Source: Aquimarina mycalae
Lineage (GTDB): Bacteria; Bacteroidota; Bacteroidia; Flavobacteriales; Flavobacteriaceae
NCBI RefSeq assembly: GCF_029906345.1
Contig: NZ_JARYGY010000001.1
Coordinates: 408,851 to 472,850, forward strand
Length of the DNA stretch: 64,000 nucleotides
Reading direction: 5' to 3'
Under the pieces are notes generated by a model that searched no databases, was not told where the DNA came from, and saw only the letters and a program-made list of their open reading frames with translations. Below, in pieces: positions 1 through 8,507 of the stretch (positions within the stretch are counted from its first letter, which is position 1; the number at the start of each line of letters is the position of its first letter). The position numbers and the translations under genes were made by a program.

Positions 1-503
1 CAGCAATACCCATAATCTTCTTTCAACTCATCAAGAAATTCTAATAATCTTGTTTTAGTATCTTTAAAAAGAAGTAATTGTAATCTTCGTTCCAGACGCT
101 TAAAGCGCATTCCTATAAACTTATATACTTTAAGACTGAATGTCTGATTATTTCGCATCAGATCATGCATTGTCTGAACTCCTATTGGACATATCGAAGT
201 AGCATTATCCACAGATTGTGCAAATTCTGTTCTTCGGTCTTCTCCAAGAATTGCTTTTTCTCCAAAAAGTTCTCCACGTGTAAGAATAGCTTTAACTACT
301 TCATTTCCGTCTTCAGAATAATATCCTATTTTTACTTTTCCTTTTTCAATTAGATATACTTTATTCGCTGAGTCTTCTTCAAAATAGATATAATCGCTCT
401 TTCTATACGCGTCAAAATCGTGATCTTTCTTATAATTTTTAAATTTATGAGGACATAATACCTTGAAGAGATTGGCATCCTCAAAAAACCAGATAGCACT
501 CAT
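1..503 (-). CDS. Crp/Fnr-family transcriptional regulator (C-terminus outside window)
   Basis: Translation from the ATG at 503-501 begins MSAIWFFEDANLFKVLCPHK and stays open to the window edge, about 167 codons. It has the cyclic-nucleotide-binding beta-roll pattern of Crp/Fnr proteins: a YLIEKGKVKIGYY segment, then RGELFGEKAILGEDRR in the phosphate-binding-cassette position, then the long helix that precedes the DNA-binding domain. The helix-turn-helix lies beyond base 1, so the gene is partial here. No Cys cluster of the Fnr iron-sulfur type is visible in this part. The effector cannot be told from sequence. The gene is transcribed away from nadV and is separated from it by the nadV terminator. 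Confidence 0.85.
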   Translation of the reverse strand, partial: MSAIWFFEDANLFKVLCPHKFKNYKKDHDFDAYRKSDYIYFEEDSANKVYLIEKGKVKIGYYSEDGNEVVKAILTRGELFGEKAILGEDRRTEFAQSVDNATSICPIGVQTMHDLMRNNQTFSLKVYKFIGMRFKRLERRLQLLLFKDTKTRLLEFLDELKEDYGYC

Positions 504-680
504 GATGTTTGTGTTTTTTTAAGTTAGTCCGATATTATATAGATAACATCAAAGAAAGGGTCGTAATTTAAACGCAATCCTTACAAAGAAATTATGAAAT
601 TTTATTAATTCTATTTCCCAATATCTTATTACTATAATAACAGTTGATGTGATATAAACCCTATACTCATACATACAAAA

Positions 681-713
681 AAACTCCCAAAAAATGATTC
701 TGGGAGTTTTTAT
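681..713 (-). terminator. Rho-independent terminator of nadV
   Basis: An inverted repeat with arms AAAACTCCCA and TGGGAGTTTT (682-691 and 703-712) lies 17 bases past the nadV stop. On the minus strand it is followed by a T-run, as expected for an intrinsic terminator of the minus-strand transcript. Confidence 0.8.
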
Positions 714-729
714 AACCGATTGCTTTTAT

Positions 730-2175
730 TTACTGTAAGATTCGTTTTCTTATCACCGATAAATTATGATTTACTATCAATTGACCATCTTTAAAAACAG
801 TCTTAAATAATCCTTGCGCTTCTTCTTCTTTAGTGCATTGATCTTTTAAGATTATGGTTCCATTATGTTTCTCTAATTTCATAAGTCCTTTAGCAGATTT
901 CTTAGTTCCATCATCAGTGATTGGGTCTTTAAAAATTTCTCTTCCTTCTCCATTCACTTCTACATAAGTTGCTTTCATAGCAAACCCAAAAGTATCTCTT
1001 GTGTTATATTGATATGTAAAACTTCCTATCCCTAGTACTACATTGGTAGAAGCAAACCCTTTTTGTTTAAGACGTTCACAAATCTGGGTAGCTCTATCTA
1101 TAGTAATACTATCTCCATAAATAGCACCAATCTTTGGATTCAATACTTTATATCCTTGTTCGTTTACCGTTCCTCCAAATTCTTCCCATAGCAGTTCAAT
1201 AACTCCTTTGGAGATTATCGTATTTTCGTGTGTACAACCACATATAATATCTACAGGATCACCAGAATCTGGTCTAATAACTAATTTTCCGTCTCGTTCA
1301 AGAATTTCATTTTTTAGCTTAGGTAAATATTGAGTTAGTACTTTCCATAAATCCCAGGTATCAGAAACTACTGATAAAATACCTGTTGGATAGGTTTCTA
1401 ATAATCGTCTAAAGGTGCCTATCTCATCATCCTTACTACCTGCGCACATTACACTATGTTCTGTAGCATTTACACTACCAATAACTAACTCTTTGGTTAC
1501 ATCAGCATTATAATACATCTCATAAGCTTTTGCTACAGGTAATGTATCGCTTCCAGAAAAAGAAAGTGCATGGCCCATACCACTAAGTATTGCTGATTCT
1601 GTACCAGACATCCCTCTCATAGAAAAATCGTGACCTTGCCAGGTTATAAATTCCAGATTTTCTTTATCTGTTTCTGATGCGTATTTACTAAGTATTTTTT
1701 GATATTGTTTTGCTATGGTAGCAGAAGTACAAGGCTGCCAAATGATACTTGATAAAAGTGTTTCTAAATAATTTGTTAGCCAAAAGAATTCTGATTTGGT
1801 ATTCACCAAAGTAAACATAGGAACTCTAATTGGTACTTCTGTTCCTTCTGGTAATGCTTTAATTTCTATAGGAAGATATCCTAGGTCATGTAATGCAGAA
1901 ATATGAGTAACATCGTAATCAACTCCTAAATAATTATCTACATATTTTTTATATTCTGAAACTACTTCTTCTTTAGGAAGATTAAAGAAACTATCATTAA
2001 ATCTTTTTATAAGATATTCTTTAATAAAATATTGCAACCCAAAAAATACTACATTATCAATTCCTGCAATTCTACTCTTTCTTGGAGTCCAGTTAGAATA
2101 TACTAAGGTAGTACCATCTGGATATTGTTCTTTGTGACCTAATTTATAACCGTCTGTAAGTAGTAATGGGTTCAT
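730..2175 (-). CDS. nadV: Nicotinamide phosphoribosyltransferase (NAMPT/NadV family)
   Basis: Family reaction: nicotinamide plus PRPP gives NMN, the first step of nicotinamide salvage. At 481 residues it has NAMPT length. Seen in the sequence: the GSDT segment near 208-211 (Asp of the nicotinamide site), EHSVMCAG at 239-246 with His240 matching the phosphorylated catalytic His of human NAMPT, RPDSGDP at 301-307, and a GIGSFTYQ phosphate-binding loop followed by FKDPITDDGTKKS. The gene has its own promoter with a 21-bp palindrome shared with the prs-like and nrtR genes, so it is probably repressed by the Nudix regulator at 10018-10698. Because the partner gene is a divergent PRPP synthetase in an ADP-ribose operon, a Namat-like activity (nicotinamide joined to ADP-ribose pyrophosphate) is an alternative that sequence alone does not exclude. 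Confidence 0.93.
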   Translation of the reverse strand: MNPLLLTDGYKLGHKEQYPDGTTLVYSNWTPRKSRIAGIDNVVFFGLQYFIKEYLIKRFNDSFFNLPKEEVVSEYKKYVDNYLGVDYDVTHISALHDLGYLPIEIKALPEGTEVPIRVPMFTLVNTKSEFFWLTNYLETLLSSIIWQPCTSATIAKQYQKILSKYASETDKENLEFITWQGHDFSMRGMSGTESAILSGMGHALSFSGSDTLPVAKAYEMYYNADVTKELVIGSVNATEHSVMCAGSKDDEIGTFRRLLETYPTGILSVVSDTWDLWKVLTQYLPKLKNEILERDGKLVIRPDSGDPVDIICGCTHENTIISKGVIELLWEEFGGTVNEQGYKVLNPKIGAIYGDSITIDRATQICERLKQKGFASTNVVLGIGSFTYQYNTRDTFGFAMKATYVEVNGEGREIFKDPITDDGTKKSAKGLMKLEKHNGTIILKDQCTKEEEAQGLFKTVFKDGQLIVNHNLSVIRKRILQ

Positions 2176-2185
2176 AATATATTAT

Positions 2186-2206
2186 TTTGCGTTAATTATA
2201 CGCAAA
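2186..2206 (-). promoter_or_regulatory. Predicted NrtR operator over the nadV promoter
   Basis: A 21-bp near-perfect palindrome, TTTGCGT-N7-ACGCAAA, lies 11-31 bases upstream of the nadV ATG. On the minus strand it overlaps the TATATTTG element (2210-2203), which fits the Bacteroidota -7 consensus TAnnTTTG. No clear -33 TTG is seen at the usual spacing. The same palindrome sits at the other two NAD-cluster promoters. Assignment to NrtR is inference from this sharing. Confidence 0.7.
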
Positions 2207-2283
2207 TATAGTTTTTATTTTCTTACTTAGAAAGTTTTTAAATGATTTTCTTTAAATCATTATCAAAAAATATGGTAACAACC

Positions 2284-3438
2284 CTAGTCTTTTTGCGAGT
2301 TGTTTAAGTATTCTTTAAACATCTCCTGAAACTTTTTCAGGTCCATTTTTTCATTTTTAACTTCTGATCCATCTTTATATTCTATACAATATGAATGTAC
2401 ACCTTTCTGAAAAAATTGTATCCCTTTAATTCTATCACCAATACTATCAGTTACGATATAGCCTCGATAAACTTCAGGTTCTTCCAGATACTCCTCTTCT
2501 TCACGTTGTACTTCTTGGATAATAGCTTCTATCAAGTCATTGAAAAAAACTTGTGCATTTTGAGTTAAAAAAGTGTTCGGATTATCAAAATAAATATTTG
2601 AAATCGCTATCAAATCCGATTTGGTTGAATATTCCTGAAAACCGCTAGTCCCATAACTATATGTTTGATCATTTAGGTCATATATGAATAGGGTGCTATT
2701 CGCTGGTATTTCCTGGATATTTCCTGGAATAAAATATTTAGCACCGATTTCTTTATCGTTGACGGTATACAAAGCTTTCCATCCTTTACGTCTCTTTACC
2801 AATCGAACTTCTAGATTTTCTCCTGCAATGGCCAAAGTTGGTGATGTTATGCTAATCATATTAGATCTCAATGTTATTGAGGTTCTCTGGTAATAGTGCA
2901 TTGCAAATACATCAATATGCAGTTCTGTAGTTTTTTGGTTTTCTATTCTCTTAGAGAATATTCCTGAAGGTACATCTCCATATTCATATCCATCTACAAT
3001 GCTACCATTCTCATATATAGATTTGATATTTAACTTTGATTTATAGCGGTTCTTGATATATTCATCATAATCCGTTTCATTAAATATTTCTTCCTCTGAT
3101 TCCTCAATCTCATCTATTTCACCAGAATCTGTTCCAAGTGCCATTTGATATACATCTAAAGAATATTGAAACTTTGCTTCTCCATTCTCGTAATAATCAA
3201 CTCTAGGAAACTCTTTATTTCCACTTGAAAAATATCCTCGATAAGGTTTCCCGTTCTTATAAAAACCCTTATATGTTTTTTGAGGTTTCTCTATAATTAC
3301 AAAAGAATCATACTCGATAACTTCATCCATATTTTGAGATTTTATAGTATTAGAAAAGAAAATATACCATACTAAAAGAAAAGGAATCTTGATATTGGAA
3401 TTGATTGCATATCTTAATGGAAATTTCAAAGCTTTCAT
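2284..3438 (-). CDS. Hypothetical secreted protein with MORN-like segments
   Basis: I do not recognise a named family. The 384-residue product starts with a basic stretch and a hydrophobic segment (about residues 18-33) that reads as a signal peptide or anchor. Residues about 45-95 contain MORN/antitoxin-like phrases (GFYKNGKPYRGYF, then VDYYENGEAKF), and a SIYENGSIVDGYEYGD segment follows near 140. The rest is acidic and lacks obvious catalytic motifs. It lies between nadV and the ADP-ribose operon on the same strand, but no copy of the shared operator is found in the 76 bases before it. A role in NAD metabolism is therefore not supported. Confidence 0.6.
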   Translation of the reverse strand: MKALKFPLRYAINSNIKIPFLLVWYIFFSNTIKSQNMDEVIEYDSFVIIEKPQKTYKGFYKNGKPYRGYFSSGNKEFPRVDYYENGEAKFQYSLDVYQMALGTDSGEIDEIEESEEEIFNETDYDEYIKNRYKSKLNIKSIYENGSIVDGYEYGDVPSGIFSKRIENQKTTELHIDVFAMHYYQRTSITLRSNMISITSPTLAIAGENLEVRLVKRRKGWKALYTVNDKEIGAKYFIPGNIQEIPANSTLFIYDLNDQTYSYGTSGFQEYSTKSDLIAISNIYFDNPNTFLTQNAQVFFNDLIEAIIQEVQREEEEYLEEPEVYRGYIVTDSIGDRIKGIQFFQKGVHSYCIEYKDGSEVKNEKMDLKKFQEMFKEYLNNSQKD

Positions 3439-3514
3439 TTTTAGTATTTCGAATAATAAAAATCGTTACTATTTTCTATAAAAACCACCCTGTTTTCAGG
3501 TAAAATTAAACGGA

Positions 3515-4249
3515 TTAGTTTCGCCCTTTTTCATCAGGATACAACGAAGGTAGCGAATCACTTTGCCAACATTCTTTAGTATCAATATCTAATATGGTGA
3601 GTTTTCCCGTAAAAGCCGCACCTGTATCGATATTCCATAGGTTATATGCTTTTATTGGTTTACTAATTTTATAATTAGTAGTAGGTGTATGGCCAATATA
3701 AATCTCTTTATAATGACGGAATCGTTTTGGAGAAGTAAGCATGTTAGTTAAAGTCTTTTTAGCTACTTTATCTGCAAGTAATGCTGCTTCCCATAAGGTT
3801 CTGTCCCAATAATAATTAGACTCGTATTCTTCTTTGTTAACTCCATGCATAGAAGTAAATCCTGCATGAACAAAAAGTCTATTTTTCGAATCTATATAAT
3901 AATTCTGTAGTTCATTAAAAAACTGTTTATGTGAGTTTTTAGTTATCATGCCAGATTGGATATAACTATGCATAGTTTCTTTTCCTCCGTGAGCCACCCA
4001 AACAGGATTAGTCGCTCCTTTATCTAGCCATAAACCACACCAAAGATCGTGATTACCACGAATGAAAACACAAGAATTAGTTTTAGATAATTCGATAAGT
4101 TTCTGGATGGTTTCTGCAGATTCGCCCCATCCATCAACATAATCTCCTAAAAAGATTAATTTGTCTTCTGGTGTTACTTTAGCTCTTTCTAAAACCTGTG
4201 CTAATGCTCTGTAACCTCCGTGAATGTCTCCGATTACAAGTGTTCTCAT
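3515..4249 (-). CDS. PPP-family metallophosphoesterase (calcineurin-like)
   Basis: The 244-residue protein has the ordered metal-binding motifs of PPP-type phosphoesterases: GDIHG (7-11), GDYVDGW (35-41), GNHD (65-68), a VHAGF segment and a late GHTPT. The family includes diadenosine tetraphosphatases and Ser/Thr phosphatases. The substrate is not predictable from motifs alone. It is the last gene of the ADP-ribose operon and its start overlaps the preceding oxygenase gene by 4 bases (ATGA), so the two are translationally coupled. Inference from context: it could dephosphorylate ADP-ribose 1''-phosphate or another product of the KptA/macrodomain steps, or act on a dinucleotide. Confidence 0.85.
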   Translation of the reverse strand: MRTLVIGDIHGGYRALAQVLERAKVTPEDKLIFLGDYVDGWGESAETIQKLIELSKTNSCVFIRGNHDLWCGLWLDKGATNPVWVAHGGKETMHSYIQSGMITKNSHKQFFNELQNYYIDSKNRLFVHAGFTSMHGVNKEEYESNYYWDRTLWEAALLADKVAKKTLTNMLTSPKRFRHYKEIYIGHTPTTNYKISKPIKAYNLWNIDTGAAFTGKLTILDIDTKECWQSDSLPSLYPDEKGRN

Positions 4250-4800
4250 TCTCTCAATTTATACATTATATCAGTTCTTAACACATATTTTGTTCCTGAT
4301 ACAATAGGTTTTCCTTCGTGACGTAATGGATGATGAAATAATAATGCTTCTCCTAGTTTAGGCATAATGGTAACTCCTTCTTCAAAATAGGTTTCTCCTC
4401 CTTCAAAATCGTCATTTAGATATATCAAAAATGAGAAGAAACTACATTCCTTTTCATTTCGTTTATAACTACCATCTCGATGCATTTTAAATCGTTGCCC
4501 TTCTTCATACTTATAAATACGAAACATTTCATTAAGGCCATGTGCTTTATAAACCTCAAAATCCTGCTCGACATAAGGTTCCAATTGTTTCCATATCTTA
4601 TCAGCTAACAATTGATCTTTGAACATAATTCGCTGATTATTACGAACTCCTTTTACCATCACTTGTCTACCGTCAATAGAGACTTTAGCTTCTTCGAATG
4701 AAACCTGTTCTCCTTTCTCTATGAAATGATCACACATTTCTTTTGAAAGAAATTCTTCAATTAAGAATATTTCGGGATGTAGTACTGTTTTTTTCATCAT
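4246..4800 (-). CDS. 2-oxoglutarate/Fe(II)-dependent oxygenase (prolyl-4-hydroxylase type)
   Basis: The 184-residue protein shows the P4Hc-type facial triad: His107 and Asp109 in KMHRDGS and His161 in LRHEGK, followed by Arg175 in KYVLRTD for 2-oxoglutarate binding. The YLNDDFEGGETYF segment is typical of the double-stranded beta-helix core. The family hydroxylates protein side chains or demethylates nucleic acids. Here it sits 8 bases after kptA and overlaps the phosphoesterase gene by 4 bases, so it belongs to the ADP-ribose operon. Its substrate is unknown; a tRNA or protein target linked to ADP-ribosylation is inference. Confidence 0.85.
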   Translation of the reverse strand: MMKKTVLHPEIFLIEEFLSKEMCDHFIEKGEQVSFEEAKVSIDGRQVMVKGVRNNQRIMFKDQLLADKIWKQLEPYVEQDFEVYKAHGLNEMFRIYKYEEGQRFKMHRDGSYKRNEKECSFFSFLIYLNDDFEGGETYFEEGVTIMPKLGEALLFHHPLRHEGKPIVSGTKYVLRTDIMYKLRE

Positions 4801-4808
4801 GGTTTCAT

Positions 4809-5348
4809 TTAAAACTCAATATATTCTGAAGCAACTGTATCTGTCAACCATACGCCATTATCAGATTGATAAAACTCGATACCATTACGATACATATCTC
4901 CTGATCGAACGGTTAGTATTATAGGAACTCCTCTTCTGGAACCAACCTTCATTGCCGTTTCTAGTTCTTCACTAAGATGTACGTGATGTCTGCTCATTTT
5001 TAGCAAACCTTTTCTTTGTATATCTTCTCTGAACTTTCCTACCGTTCCGTGATATAAAAATTCTGGTGGCTGTACAGGTGTATATTCTAAATCAACTTTT
5101 ATAGAATGTCCCTGATTCGCTCTGATTTTAGTTTCATCATCATTGAATGTAAAACGTTTTTTGTCATTAGTAGCAACAACTTCTTTTAGTATTTCCAGAT
5201 TTAGTTGATTTCGATGTGTATTTGCTTTGCGTATTAATTCGTCTACATCTGCCCAACCGTTTTCATCTAATTTTAATCCAATCTTTGCTGGATTGTGCCT
5301 TAGTATAAGGCTTAGAAATTTACTTATTTGTTTCGTATTTGTTTTCAT
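4809..5348 (-). CDS. kptA: RNA 2'-phosphotransferase, Tpt1/KptA family
   Basis: Family reaction: transfer of an RNA 2'-phosphate to NAD, giving ADP-ribose 1'',2''-cyclic phosphate and nicotinamide. The 179-residue protein has full KptA length and motifs: SLILRHNP near 13-20, RANQGHS at 76-82, LYHGT at 98-102 and RHHVHLS at 120-126, so the Arg-His-Arg-Arg catalytic set appears intact. It is separated from the LOG-like gene upstream by 79 bases, the largest gap in the operon, which contains a short REP-like sequence. Nicotinamide made by this enzyme is the substrate of NadV, and its cyclic phosphate product could feed the macrodomain and phosphoesterase genes. This link is inference. Confidence 0.93.
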   Translation of the reverse strand: MKTNTKQISKFLSLILRHNPAKIGLKLDENGWADVDELIRKANTHRNQLNLEILKEVVATNDKKRFTFNDDETKIRANQGHSIKVDLEYTPVQPPEFLYHGTVGKFREDIQRKGLLKMSRHHVHLSEELETAMKVGSRRGVPIILTVRSGDMYRNGIEFYQSDNGVWLTDTVASEYIEF

Positions 5349-5394
5349 TTTTGTTTCTTTTGGTACTCTGAACCAGTCAAAGAGTAATTCTTCT

Positions 5395-5427
5395 ATGGAT
5401 TTGCTCCGACAGGCTCAGCATTACACT
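5395..5427. repeat. Short REP-like sequence in the operon gap
   Basis: The gap between the LOG-like gene and kptA contains TGCTCCGACAGGCTCAGCAT, which resembles the dispersed (T)TCGACAAGCTCAGCAT-type repeats common in flavobacterial intergenic DNA. A related copy occurs at 9906-9949. Family membership is from memory of such repeats, not from a search. Confidence 0.4.
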
Positions 5428-5970
5428 TTAACTCAATTCCTGAGTTTTATTTATTATTTCTTTTAGTTCTTCATAACCTGAAAGTACAGTAAATAGATCA
5501 TGCTCATATTTTGGTATAATATTTTGTTTTAATGAATTGACAATTACATTCCAGAAATCTCCAATCAAAAATATTTTAGGTCTATTGACCATTGATTCTT
5601 TTCTGATAATATCTAATGTCAAAAACACTTCAGATAATGTTCCGATGCCTCCTTTTTGAATAATAAAAAGTTCTGTTTCATCAATTAGCTGTTCTAATCT
5701 TTGATACAACGTTTCGGTTACCACGGTTTCCGTTAGAAAATTATTCCCTTTTGCTGAGCCAACTTGTTTACAAGTAATCCCAATAGCCTTTCCTCCTGCA
5801 TCTGTAATTCCTTTGGACACTGCTTCCATCATTCCTCCGTATCCTCCATTTTTAACTATATATCCTTTTTCAGCTAACAAGGAACCTATTAGTAAAGTCT
5901 CTTTATATTCTTTACTTTCTCGATTCTTACCCGATCCTCCGAATAATGCTGCATATTTTATCTCTTTCAT
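5428..5970 (-). CDS. LOG-like (SLOG/TIGR00725-type) Rossmann-fold protein
   Basis: The 180-residue protein has a single Rossmann-type nucleotide-binding domain of the LOG (lysine decarboxylase-like) group: ALFGGSG near 8-14, [14 protein letters not shown] at 41-54, and KGGIGTLSE at 106-114, the last matching the PGGxGTxxE signature with Lys for Pro. LOG proteins cleave ribose-phosphate from nucleoside monophosphates; other members bind nucleotides as sensors. The start overlaps the macrodomain gene by 4 bases. In this operon an action on NMN, AMP or an ADP-ribose derivative is plausible but unproven. Confidence 0.85.
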   Translation of the reverse strand: MKEIKYAALFGGSGKNRESKEYKETLLIGSLLAEKGYIVKNGGYGGMMEAVSKGITDAGGKAIGITCKQVGSAKGNNFLTETVVTETLYQRLEQLIDETELFIIQKGGIGTLSEVFLTLDIIRKESMVNRPKIFLIGDFWNVIVNSLKQNIIPKYEHDLFTVLSGYEELKEIINKTQELS

Positions 5971-6476
5971 ATCCTTAACAATTCATCATATAACTTATAG
6001 TTCTCTTCATCAAAACAAACAAAAATCACCTCTTCTATTTCATCTGATTTAAAATCATTGACCGTTTCAACAGCAATTTTGGCTGCTAATCTTTTTGGAA
6101 ACTTATAGATTCCTGTACTGATGTTGGGAAAAGCAATAGTTCTTACACCATTATCCACTGCTAATTGTAATGCATTGACATAACAACTTCTCAATAACTC
6201 TTCTTTTATTTTTCCTCCAGTATCCCATACAGGTCCAACAGTATGAATTACATATTTAGCAGGAAGGTTACCAGCCGTAGTAATTACTGCTTCTCCTGGA
6301 TTACATTTTCCTTGAGTAGCTCTAATCTTTCTACAAGCTTCTAAAATTTCTAAACCTCCTTTTCGATGAATCGCACCATCTACTCCACCGCCACCTAGCA
6401 AAGAAGTATTCGCCGCATTGACAATAACATCTACATTTATAGTAGTAATATCAGATTGAAGTAATTTTAGTTTCAT
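5967..6476 (-). CDS. Macrodomain protein, O-acetyl-ADP-ribose deacetylase-like
   Basis: A stand-alone MacroD/YmdB-type macrodomain of 169 residues. The ADP-ribose-binding loop [20 protein letters not shown] (18-37) keeps the Asn and Asp used by deacylating macrodomains. The GPVWDTGG loop and the second phosphate loop [10 protein letters not shown] (118-127) are also present. Known activities are removal of ADP-ribose from acidic residues or nucleic-acid ends and deacetylation of O-acetyl-ADP-ribose. It lies 16 bases after the DUF4291 gene and overlaps the LOG-like gene by 4 bases. Confidence 0.94.
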   Translation of the reverse strand: MKLKLLQSDITTINVDVIVNAANTSLLGGGGVDGAIHRKGGLEILEACRKIRATQGKCNPGEAVITTAGNLPAKYVIHTVGPVWDTGGKIKEELLRSCYVNALQLAVDNGVRTIAFPNISTGIYKFPKRLAAKIAVETVNDFKSDEIEEVIFVCFDEENYKLYDELLRI

Positions 6477-6492
6477 TTTATGTTGATTTAGC

Positions 6493-7086
6493 TTACCTAA
6501 TTCCTATTCTTTGTTTTATATCATCAGGAACTTCATATATTTTTTCTCCAGGTACTATTCTTTTAGCTTCTTTATACTTTCCATCTTTTAACAACAAACG
6601 AATTTTCTTTGTTAATGGAGTTAGATCGATTATTTCCTGTATCCATTCTTCGTTATATTCTTGTATCAAATCTCTACCAATTCCTACCTGAATGGACCTA
6701 ATTTGCATCTTAGCTCCTTTAAGGGTTCTTTCTGGATCCCATTGAATATGAACCTTAGCATTTTGGAATTCCTTATTCCATAAAGCTCCACTTTTATAAA
6801 TTGATTTATCTGGATCTGTTAGTACTCCAATTGATAAAGCTTTTTCCCAATGAGTTCTCTTTATTTTTATTCCAAGGATGTACTCTTGATTCGATTTTGT
6901 TCCCCAATTACTCCGTTCCATTAACCACAGATAAGAGGGTTTGATCCAAGTCATTCGATTAAAAGAAAAAGGTGATTCGAACTTATTATTCTTGATAGCA
7001 GATACCGCAATAGATTTACCATATGCCTGATATACCGTTATTGTTTCTCTATTATAATCCGCTCTTATTTCTTGAATCATTCCCAT
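6493..7086 (-). CDS. DUF4291 family protein
   Basis: The 197-residue protein matches my memory of DUF4291: an N-terminal [18 protein letters not shown] segment, then [32 protein letters not shown], and a [13 protein letters not shown] region with conserved Arg and Trp residues. No biochemical function is established to my knowledge. The pattern of an early Arg-Tyr, a central Trp-rich block and a QWDPER motif, and its place between PARG and macrodomain genes, make an NAD- or ADP-ribose-related enzyme plausible. That role is inference only. Confidence 0.8.
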   Translation of the reverse strand: MGMIQEIRADYNRETITVYQAYGKSIAVSAIKNNKFESPFSFNRMTWIKPSYLWLMERSNWGTKSNQEYILGIKIKRTHWEKALSIGVLTDPDKSIYKSGALWNKEFQNAKVHIQWDPERTLKGAKMQIRSIQVGIGRDLIQEYNEEWIQEIIDLTPLTKKIRLLLKDGKYKEAKRIVPGEKIYEVPDDIKQRIGIR

Positions 7087-7107
7087 TTCTACTAGGTTAT
7101 TTTAATT

Positions 7108-7935
7108 TCATTTCTCAAATTCATTCTGAAAAGCTTCTATATACTTTTTGCTTTTAGCATAAATTGCAAAAACTACTTTCTCAAATACTCCTCTATACTT
7201 TCCTTTTAATAACTCTGAAAACAATCTCGCTATCATGTTTGGATCATTCTGAAATACTCCACATCCCCAAGCTCCTAAAATCAAAGTTTTATGATCGTTA
7301 GCTATCGAAAGTGCTAATAATTTATCAATCCTTACTCTCATTATATCTTCAATTTTGGACACCTTATCAGCCTCAAATCTTTTAACTACTCCTTTATTAA
7401 CAGCAGCAGCCGTAATTATCGAACTTACTATTGGTGTATCAAATAACTCTCCTTTATCGTTTCGTAGAATCGGTACTTTAGGACTATAAATCATGCCATC
7501 TGTATATATACATGATTTCATTGCTCTGTGCGTTTCATAAAATTCTATTGCAGATAATTGACACGGATATAATCCCGAAGATCTGGCTATACTTTCTTCC
7601 TGAGCTTGTGCTCCATTAAAAAAACCTCCTCCAGGATTTTTAGCAGAAGCAAAATTTAAACACATAGGATTTAAGAATCCTGCAGAAATTAATCTTTGGA
7701 TACTATTAATAGTTGTTTCTTCTACAACTTCAAAAACTGTATTGTGTATCGACTTTAATGGACGAGCATATAAAATATCATCCAGTTCATCCGAAGAATG
7801 ATAAATTGTTCCATTTACAGCTTCCTCTTGTATCTTACGAATATATATTTTTTCGCTTTTTTGATTAATATATAGTCCTTTATTTATGATTTTTAAAGTT
7901 TCCTTTGCTGTTATTTTACGTAATGTCTTTTGCAT
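7108..7935 (-). CDS. Bacterial-type poly(ADP-ribose) glycohydrolase, TIGR02452 family
   Basis: The 275-residue protein carries the signature of microbial PARG-like macrodomains: NFASAKNPGGGFFNGAQAQE at about 94-113, that is GGG followed by the QEE catalytic pair. A later LILGAWGCGVFQNDP segment forms the second ADP-ribose loop. The family hydrolyses the ribose-ribose bond of poly-ADP-ribose and releases ADP-ribose from modified targets. It is the fourth gene of the operon, with 23 bases to NADAR upstream and 21 to DUF4291 downstream. Together with NADAR and the YmdB-type macrodomain it gives three separate ADP-ribose-removing folds in one transcript. Confidence 0.93.
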   Translation of the reverse strand: MQKTLRKITAKETLKIINKGLYINQKSEKIYIRKIQEEAVNGTIYHSSDELDDILYARPLKSIHNTVFEVVEETTINSIQRLISAGFLNPMCLNFASAKNPGGGFFNGAQAQEESIARSSGLYPCQLSAIEFYETHRAMKSCIYTDGMIYSPKVPILRNDKGELFDTPIVSSIITAAAVNKGVVKRFEADKVSKIEDIMRVRIDKLLALSIANDHKTLILGAWGCGVFQNDPNMIARLFSELLKGKYRGVFEKVVFAIYAKSKKYIEAFQNEFEK

Positions 7936-7958
7936 TTTTTAAATTTTTTAAATGCCCT

Positions 7959-8507
7959 TTATGGACTTAGCATATCCCTTACTTCCATCAATGCAAAACC
8001 TAAAAGGTTCTGACCTCTCCACAAATTAGGATTCTTTGCTTTTTCGTTTGCTTGTCCCATTCCGATTCCCCATATGCGATCTCTTGGACTCGCTTCTACA
8101 ATAATTCTTTTCTTTGTATTTAATAAAAAGGTTGCAAGTTCTTCATGCTGAGAGAACTTATGGAAGTTCCCTTGTTTTACAATTTCATATTTATGAGCAT
8201 CCCACATCTTAGGATCGAAGTTTCTAACCTTTCTACCTAGTTGTTTAGCTTCCATAGGTTGATTACAATCAATAATCTCTTTCAAAATTTCAGTGTCTTC
8301 AAACAATCTTGCTTTTTCAGCCATCATCCAATGTTCTGCAGTTTTATAAACAACCTTTTCTACTTCAAAAGATTGATTCCACCATTGACTAAAACAACTT
8401 TTACCTACACTTCCATCCTTATTGGGCGTATGTCCCCAAAAGAATAGATACTTTAAACTTTTTCCTTTGTTAAATTGTTCTTGTATAGTTTGTATTGTGT
8501 ATTTCAT
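7959..8507 (-). CDS. NADAR family protein (YbiA-like ADP-ribose-releasing hydrolase)
   Basis: The 182-residue protein is a single NADAR (DUF1768) domain: the YKTAEHWMMAEKA segment at 54-66 with the conserved Glu, ASPRDRIWGIG at 139-149 and NLWRGQNLLG at 161-170. The family has N-glycosidase activity, known for riboflavin intermediates and for guanine-linked ADP-ribose on DNA as an antitoxin to DarT-like toxins. No DarT-type transferase is seen in this window. Its start overlaps the end of the deoxyribosyltransferase-like gene by 4 bases. Confidence 0.92.
   Translation of the reverse strand: MKYTIQTIQEQFNKGKSLKYLFFWGHTPNKDGSVGKSCFSQWWNQSFEVEKVVYKTAEHWMMAEKARLFEDTEILKEIIDCNQPMEAKQLGRKVRNFDPKMWDAHKYEIVKQGNFHKFSQHEELATFLLNTKKRIIVEASPRDRIWGIGMGQANEKAKNPNLWRGQNLLGFALMEVRDMLSP

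Noticed and set aside
7959..8507. NADAR as the antitoxin of a DarT-type toxin-antitoxin pair
   Set aside because: No DarT-like ADP-ribosyltransferase is encoded in the window; the operon context fits general ADP-ribose clearance better.
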